DNA from: CALIZF01 sp046292445
GTDB lineage: Bacteria > Pseudomonadota > Alphaproteobacteria > Rhodobacterales > Rhodobacteraceae
DNA: 9,208 nt
Assembly (NCBI GenBank): GCA_046292445.1
Contig: JBKBQT010000063.1
Location: 1 to 9,208 of the forward strand
Direction of reading: 5' to 3'
Position numbers and translations under genes: made by a program. Positions 5,596 through 9,208 of the stretch are shown here, piece by piece (position 1 is the stretch's first letter; each line of letters opens with the position of its first letter). The notes under the pieces were generated by a model, which had not been told where the DNA came from, did no database searches, and saw nothing but the letters and a program-made list of their open reading frames with translations.

Positions 5596-6795
5596 GTGAA
5601 AGCCAGAGCCGTGGACCCCGCCGCACCGATCGCCGCCCAGCCCGTGACACCCGATGTCCGCATCGTGCCGCGCCGCCTGCCGGAGGCGGGGCCGGTCAAT
5701 CTGGTCGGCCTCACGCGGGACCAGCTGCGCGATGCGCTTGTGGCGGCGGGCACGCCCGAGCGGCAGGCGCGGATGCGGGTGGGGCAGATCTGGCAGTGGA
5801 TCTACCACTGGGGCGTGCGCGACTTCGCGGCCATGACCAACCTTGCCAAGGATTATCGCGCGCTTCTGGCGGATCGGTTCACGCTCGCGCTGCCCGAGGT
5901 GGTCACGCGCCAGATCAGCGCCGACGGCACGCGCAAATACCTCGTGCGGATCGCGGGCGGGCATGAGGTCGAGACGGTCTACATCCCCGAGGACGGGCGC
6001 GGCACGCTGTGCATCTCGTCGCAGGTGGGCTGCACGCTCACCTGCAGCTTCTGCCATACCGGCACGCAGCGGCTAGTGCGGAACCTGACGGCGGCAGAGA
6101 TCGTCGGGCAGGTGATGCTGGCGCGCGACGATCTGGGCGAATGGCCGGTGCCGGGCGCGCCCAGGCGGGAAGACCGGCTCGTCTCCAACGTCGTGCTGAT
6201 GGGGATGGGCGAGCCGCTCTACAACTTCGACGCGGTGCGCGATGCGATGCGGGTGGTGATGGACGGCGAGGGGATCGCACTGGGGCGGCGGCGGATCACG
6301 CTGTCCACTTCGGGCGTGGTGCCCGAGATCGCCCGCTGCGCGACCGAGATCGGATGCCAGCTTGCGGTGTCGTTCCACGCCACCACGGATGCGGTGCGCG
6401 ATGCGCTGGTGCCGATCAACCGCAAGTGGAACATCGCCGCGCTGCTTGCGGCGCTGCGCGATTATCCGCGGTTGTCGAATTCCGAGCGGATCACCTTCGA
6501 ATACGTGATGCTCGACGGCGTGAACGACAGCGATGCGGATGCGCGGCGGCTGGTGCGGCTGATCGCGGGGATCCCGGCCAAGATCAACCTGATCCCGTTC
6601 AACGAATGGCCCGGCGCGCCCTATCGGCGGTCCGACTGGGCGCGGATCGAGGCCTTTGCCGACATCATCTACAAGGCCGGCTATGCCTCGCCGATCCGCA
6701 CGCCGCGGGGCGAGGATATCATGGCGGCTTGCGGGCAGCTCAAGTCGGCGTCTGAAAAGGCCCGCCGCGCGCGGCCCGCCGCGGCGCAAGGGTGA
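5596..6795 (+). CDS. rlmN: Dual-specificity RNA methyltransferase RlmN (23S rRNA A2503 / tRNA A37 C2-methylation)
   Basis: This radical-SAM enzyme methylates carbon 2 of A2503 in 23S rRNA, at the peptidyl transferase centre, and of A37 in certain tRNAs, which supports translational fidelity. The cluster motif CTLTCSFC (C146, C150, C153) binds the 4Fe-4S centre. C139 in TLCISSQVGC corresponds to E. coli Cys118, and C379 in MAACGQLK to the methyl-carrying Cys355, so both catalytic cysteines are present. GMGEPLYN (203-210), STSGVVPEI (237-245) and SFHATTD (259-265) are SAM and substrate-binding segments. The N-terminal RNA-binding helical domain covers about 35-100. The 399 residues are slightly long because of the N-terminus: GTG 5596 is the longest start, and GTG 5611 or 5644 are alternatives, with no clear SD for any. 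It converges with the next gene, 12 bases away. Confidence 0.93.
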   Translation: MKARAVDPAAPIAAQPVTPDVRIVPRRLPEAGPVNLVGLTRDQLRDALVAAGTPERQARMRVGQIWQWIYHWGVRDFAAMTNLAKDYRALLADRFTLALPEVVTRQISADGTRKYLVRIAGGHEVETVYIPEDGRGTLCISSQVGCTLTCSFCHTGTQRLVRNLTAAEIVGQVMLARDDLGEWPVPGAPRREDRLVSNVVLMGMGEPLYNFDAVRDAMRVVMDGEGIALGRRRITLSTSGVVPEIARCATEIGCQLAVSFHATTDAVRDALVPINRKWNIAALLAALRDYPRLSNSERITFEYVMLDGVNDSDADARRLVRLIAGIPAKINLIPFNEWPGAPYRRSDWARIEAFADIIYKAGYASPIRTPRGEDIMAACGQLKSASEKARRARPAAAQG

Positions 6796-6807
6796 CGCCC
6801 GGGGTCG

Positions 6808-7446
6808 CTAGAAGCTGATCCAGGTGACCAGCCGCAGGCCCGTCTCGGACGGGCCGAGGATGCCGATCCGCCCGCCAAGCTCCACCTCCAGCCCACGGCG
6901 CACCTGCCATGCGACCGACGGGACGGCGACCAGCGTCCCGCCCCCGGTCGACCAGTCGCCCTGAAACTGCACCATCGCCTTGATCCGCTCGGTCGGCCGC
7001 ACGCCAACCATCGCATCGGCCTTGACCGCCGCCGCCCCGCCCCGCCATTCGCCGAGCACATCGAGCCGCATCCAGCCGGGCAGGCGCCCGTCAAAGCCGC
7101 GGCCGAAGGCGAGGCCGCCGCGCAGCACGGTGTCGGCCCGGCCCCCGGGCTGGACATAGCTGCCCATCCCCAGTTCCAGCGACAGCCGGTTCGCCGCATC
7201 GGGCCGCGAAAGCGCGCGCGAGGCCAGCAGCATCCCCCGCCCGCCGCCGAACCGCCCGACCGCCCCGTCGAACCCGATCGTCCAGCCGCGCCCGAGGCCG
7301 TATTCGCCGTAAGCCAGCACCTCGCCGCGCTGCGGCGAGGCAAGGCCGCCGAAGCTGAGGAACACCGCGCCCCGGTCGCGCGGCCAGGGCCCAGCGACCG
7401 CCGGCAGGCCGGCGAGCATCAGCAGGATCACCAGAACTGCCCGCAT
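6808..7446 (-). CDS. Signal-peptide protein, predicted small outer-membrane beta-barrel of unknown function
   Basis: I do not recognise a named family. ATG at 7446 opens a clear signal peptide (MRAVLVILLMLAGLPAVA, cleavage near residue 18), giving 212 residues. An in-frame upstream start at 7482 would add 12 basic residues and is less likely. The mature chain is a succession of short alternating amphipathic segments rich in Gly and aromatics, such as GAVFLSFGGL, WTIGFDGAVG, MRLDVLGEW, IKAMVQFQGDW and GLEVELGGRIG. I count about twelve, and the chain ends with LRLVTWISF, a terminal strand closing in Phe as BAM-assembled outer-membrane proteins do. A 12-strand barrel is inferred. GGGG lies in the SD position but could be paired in a hairpin. 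It is divergent from the dehydratase gene across a region with a CtrA-type box. Confidence 0.75.
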   Translation of the reverse strand: MRAVLVILLMLAGLPAVAGPWPRDRGAVFLSFGGLASPQRGEVLAYGEYGLGRGWTIGFDGAVGRFGGGRGMLLASRALSRPDAANRLSLELGMGSYVQPGGRADTVLRGGLAFGRGFDGRLPGWMRLDVLGEWRGGAAAVKADAMVGVRPTERIKAMVQFQGDWSTGGGTLVAVPSVAWQVRRGLEVELGGRIGILGPSETGLRLVTWISF

Positions 7447-7472
7447 CCTGCCCCCGTTCCCGCGCGGGCAGG
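7447..7472 (-). promoter_or_regulatory. Hairpin that could sequester the ribosome binding site of the beta-barrel gene
   Basis: On the minus-strand transcript CCTGCCC (7472-7466) can pair over 7 bp with GGGCAGG (7453-7447), which contains the SD region and ends directly at the ATG, with a 12-base loop. A competing short stem, CCCGCGCGGG (7459-7468), lies within it. This could restrain translation, but in GC-rich DNA such pairing can be fortuitous, and it requires a transcript starting upstream of 7472. Confidence 0.35.
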
Positions 7473-7486
7473 GTCGCGCCACAGGG

Positions 7487-7502
7487 TTAACGCGGCCTTA
7501 AC
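7487..7502. promoter_or_regulatory. CtrA-type binding site (TTAA-N7-TTAAC)
   Basis: TTAA (7487-7490), seven bases, then TTAAC (7498-7502) match the full CtrA consensus known from Caulobacter and used across alphaproteobacteria. A G at 7486 makes GTTAA...TTAAC symmetric, so both strands read as the full site. It lies about 40 bases upstream of the beta-barrel ATG and about 100 bases upstream of the dehydratase ATG. No other copy was noticed in the window. Confidence 0.6.
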
Positions 7503-7532
7503 GGGTGGCATCGACCCCGAGTCGACGCTTGA

Positions 7533-7546
7533 ACAGGCCGGCCTGT
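7533..7546. promoter_or_regulatory. 14-bp perfect palindrome upstream of the dehydratase gene
   Basis: ACAGGCCGGCCTGT is an uninterrupted 14-bp palindrome 57 bases before the dehydratase ATG, in the divergent intergenic region. It is a plausible binding site for a dimeric regulator. It overlaps a TTGAAC (7529-7534) that resembles a -35 box, although no convincing -10 lies 17 bases on. A chance origin cannot be excluded. Confidence 0.35.
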
Positions 7547-7603
7547 CACCGCCCTTTCACCCCGGCCGGTCCTCCGCTAGCGTTGCGGCGGAAGGAAGAC
7601 CGC

Positions 7604-8587
7604 ATGACCCATCCCCCCGACATCGCGGCCATCGCGGCCGCCGCCGCCCGCCTTGCCGGCCACGCCGTCCGCACGCCCCTGCTGGCATCGCCGCTGCTCG
7701 ACGCGGTTGCGGGGCGCCGGGTTCTGGTCAAGGCCGAGTGCCTGCAGCTTACCGGATCGTTCAAGTTTCGCGGCGCGTGGTCCGCCGTCTCGGCGCTGCC
7801 GCCGGCGCGGCGGGCACGCGGGGTGATCGCCTATTCCTCGGGCAACCATGCACAGGGTGTGGCGCTCGCCGCGCGGCTGCATGGCGTCCCGGCGGTGATC
7901 GTGATGCCTGCGGACGCGCCGGCGGTGAAGATCGCCAATACCCGTGCCCATGGGGCCGAGATCGTGACCTATGACCGCGCCCGCGAGAGCCGCGAGGCGA
8001 TCGGCGCGGCGCTGGCCGAGGCGCGCGGGCTGACACTGATCCGGCCCTATGACGAGCCGATGGTCATCGCGGGGCAGGGCACCTGCGGGCTCGAGATCGC
8101 GGCGCAGGCGGCCGAGGCGGGGCTGACGGCAGGCGATGTGATCGTGTGCTGCGGCGGCGGCGGCCTTGCCTCGGGCATCGCGCTGGCGCTGGCCGACCGC
8201 GCGCCGGGGCTGCGCGTGCGCACGGCCGAGCCCGCGGGGTTCGACGACACGGCCCGCTCGCTCGCCGCCGGGCGGCGTTTGCGCAACGCCGCCGCCGCCG
8301 GGTCGATCTGCGATGCCATCGTCACGCCCGAGCCGGGGCAGATCACCTTTGCGGTGTTGCAGGCGCTGGCCGGGCCGGGCCTCGCAGTCACCGATGACGA
8401 GGCGCTGCGGGCCATGGCGCTGGCTTTCGCGCATCTGAAGATCGTGCTGGAGCCGGGCGGGGCCGTCGCGCTGGCCGCGGCGCTGTTCCATGGCGCGGAC
8501 ATCGAAGGGGATGCGGTGATCGTCACCGCATCGGGCGGCAACGTCGATCCGGCGGTGTTCGCCCGCGCCTTGGCCTTTCTGGACTGA
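7604..8587 (+). CDS. PLP-dependent threonine/serine dehydratase (fold type II; serine racemase / hydroxyaspartate dehydratase-like)
   Basis: Enzymes of this group deaminate threonine or serine to 2-oxobutyrate or pyruvate plus ammonia, and some racemise serine or dehydrate 3-hydroxyaspartate. At 327 residues it lacks the C-terminal ACT-like domain of biosynthetic IlvA, so it is the short, catabolic-size type. K54 in GSFKFRGAW is the PLP Schiff-base lysine. SSGNHAQG (78-85) is the substrate loop, GGGGLASG (184-191) binds the cofactor phosphate, and TASGG (308-312) supplies the serine near the pyridine nitrogen. E209, F213 and D215 occupy the positions of the Mg2+ site of serine racemases. ATG 7604 is chosen because AAGGA lies seven bases upstream (7592-7596). 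The frame stays open upstream to 7505, but without family similarity. pcaD follows after 10 bases. Threonine, serine and hydroxyaspartate cannot be separated from sequence. Confidence 0.88.
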   Translation: MTHPPDIAAIAAAAARLAGHAVRTPLLASPLLDAVAGRRVLVKAECLQLTGSFKFRGAWSAVSALPPARRARGVIAYSSGNHAQGVALAARLHGVPAVIVMPADAPAVKIANTRAHGAEIVTYDRARESREAIGAALAEARGLTLIRPYDEPMVIAGQGTCGLEIAAQAAEAGLTAGDVIVCCGGGGLASGIALALADRAPGLRVRTAEPAGFDDTARSLAAGRRLRNAAAAGSICDAIVTPEPGQITFAVLQALAGPGLAVTDDEALRAMALAFAHLKIVLEPGGAVALAAALFHGADIEGDAVIVTASGGNVDPAVFARALAFLD

Positions 8588-8597
8588 GGGGGCAAGC

Positions 8598-9208
8598 ATG
8601 CAGGTCTGCGATCTTGGCGACATCCGCATCCACTGGCGCAGCGACGGCGATCCGGCCGGGCGGCCGATCGTGTTCCTCAACTCGCTGGGCACCGACCTGC
8701 GGCTCTGGGACAAGGTCGTGGCGGGCCTGCCGGCGGGCTGGCGCGCGATCCGCATGGACAAGCGCGGACATGGCCTGTCGGATGCCCCGCCGGCGCCCTA
8801 TGCGATGGGCGCGCTGATCCACGATGCCGAACGGGTGATCGAGGCGGCCGGCGTGCGCGGCGCCGTTGTGGTGGGCTGTTCCATCGGCGGGATGATCGCG
8901 CAGGGCCTCGCGGTCAAGCGGCCCGACCTCGTGCGGGCCCTCGTGCTGTCGAACACCGCCGCGCGGATCGGCACGCCCGCGATGTGGGCCGAGCGGATCG
9001 CGGCCGTCGAGGCCGGCGGCATCGCGGCGCTGGCCGATGCGGTGATGGCGCGCTGGTTCGCCGCCCCGTTCCGCGCCACGCCCGAGGTGGCGGCCTGGCG
9101 CCACATGCTCACCCGGACACCGGCGATGGGCTATGCGGGCTGCTGCGCGGCGATCGCGGGCGCCGATTTCCTGGCCACGACGGCACGGCTGACGCTGCCC
9201 GCGCTCGC
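8598..9208 (+). CDS. pcaD: 3-oxoadipate enol-lactonase PcaD (partial, N-terminal 203 residues)
   Basis: It hydrolyses 3-oxoadipate enol-lactone to 3-oxoadipate, the point where the protocatechuate and catechol branches of the beta-ketoadipate pathway meet. It is an alpha/beta hydrolase. Visible parts are the oxyanion-side segment NSLGTDLRLWD (28-38), MDKRGHGLSD (53-62), the nucleophile elbow GCSIGG (93-98, S95) and the strongly PcaD-like stretches LVLSNTAARIGTP (115-127) and RTPAMGYAGCCAAIAGADF (173-191). The window edge cuts it before the catalytic Asp and His; the family is about 260 residues. ATG 8598 follows the dehydratase stop by 10 bases. Its SD GAGGGG overlaps that stop, so the two genes are probably co-transcribed. 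The rest of a pca cluster, such as pcaQ or pcaCHGB, may lie to the right but is not visible. Confidence 0.92.
   Translation, partial: MQVCDLGDIRIHWRSDGDPAGRPIVFLNSLGTDLRLWDKVVAGLPAGWRAIRMDKRGHGLSDAPPAPYAMGALIHDAERVIEAAGVRGAVVVGCSIGGMIAQGLAVKRPDLVRALVLSNTAARIGTPAMWAERIAAVEAGGIAALADAVMARWFAAPFRATPEVAAWRHMLTRTPAMGYAGCCAAIAGADFLATTARLTLPAL

Noticed and set aside
6764..6775. 12-bp palindrome GCCGCGCGCGGC near the end of rlmN as a bidirectional terminator
   Set aside because: It lies inside the rlmN coding sequence, has no loop and no T-run, and is simple GC sequence.
7577..8761. A 394-codon minus-strand open frame antisense to the dehydratase and pcaD
   Set aside because: No motifs and Arg/Gln/Pro-rich. 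It is a shadow of two well-supported plus-strand genes.
1..9208. A novel defence, mobile or biosynthetic system, a CRISPR array or RNA genes
   Set aside because: Every sizeable open region is explained by ordinary metabolic, transport, envelope or RNA-modification genes. I saw no spaced direct-repeat array, transposase, integrase or tRNA-like cloverleaf.

Overview
The window is gene-dense, high-GC chromosomal DNA from an alphaproteobacterium, most likely of the Rhodobacteraceae (Paracoccus/Rhodobacter-like). I infer this from the GC-rich codon use, the close similarity of RlmN, PcaD and the branched-chain transporter to the Rhodobacterales forms I know, an intergenic hairpin-plus-tail repeat of the kind common in that group (1946-1995), and a CtrA-type box (7487-7502). 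I see no phage genes, insertion sequences, CRISPR arrays, tRNA or rRNA genes, and no cluster resembling a defence or secondary-metabolite system. This looks like ordinary core and near-core chromosome. The most interesting material is regulatory DNA.

Region 1 (1-3339, minus strand) is a high-affinity branched-chain-type (HAAT) ABC importer operon, transcribed right to left: periplasmic binding protein, then two ATPases (LivG, LivF), then a LivH-type permease that runs off the left edge. The last three genes overlap by 8 and 4 bases. The binding protein is separated from livG by 180 bases holding two strong GC hairpins, which probably keep the binding protein's transcript more abundant than the rest. 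A candidate promoter (TTGACA, 17-base spacer, TAGCGC) lies at the end of the upstream gene. A perfect 10-bp inverted repeat sits on the predicted transcription start and looks like a repressor operator.

Region 2 (3314-4820, minus strand) holds a Rhizobium etli-type zinc-containing asparaginase overlapped by a small soluble YdcF/DUF218 protein. The asparaginase would release ammonium and aspartate, and the amino acid importer lies directly downstream.

Region 3 (4821-6795, plus strand) holds a secreted IalB-family protein with its own terminator-like hairpin, followed by rlmN, the radical-SAM methyltransferase for 23S rRNA A2503 and tRNA A37.

Region 4 (6808-9208) has a minus-strand signal-peptide protein that looks like a small outer-membrane beta-barrel of unknown function. 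It is divergent from a plus-strand operon of a PLP-dependent threonine/serine dehydratase and pcaD (3-oxoadipate enol-lactonase, cut by the right edge). The 157-base divergent intergenic region carries a perfect TTAA-N7-TTAAC CtrA consensus, a 14-bp palindrome and a hairpin that could mask the ribosome binding site of the barrel gene. All gaps between genes are under 200 bases.
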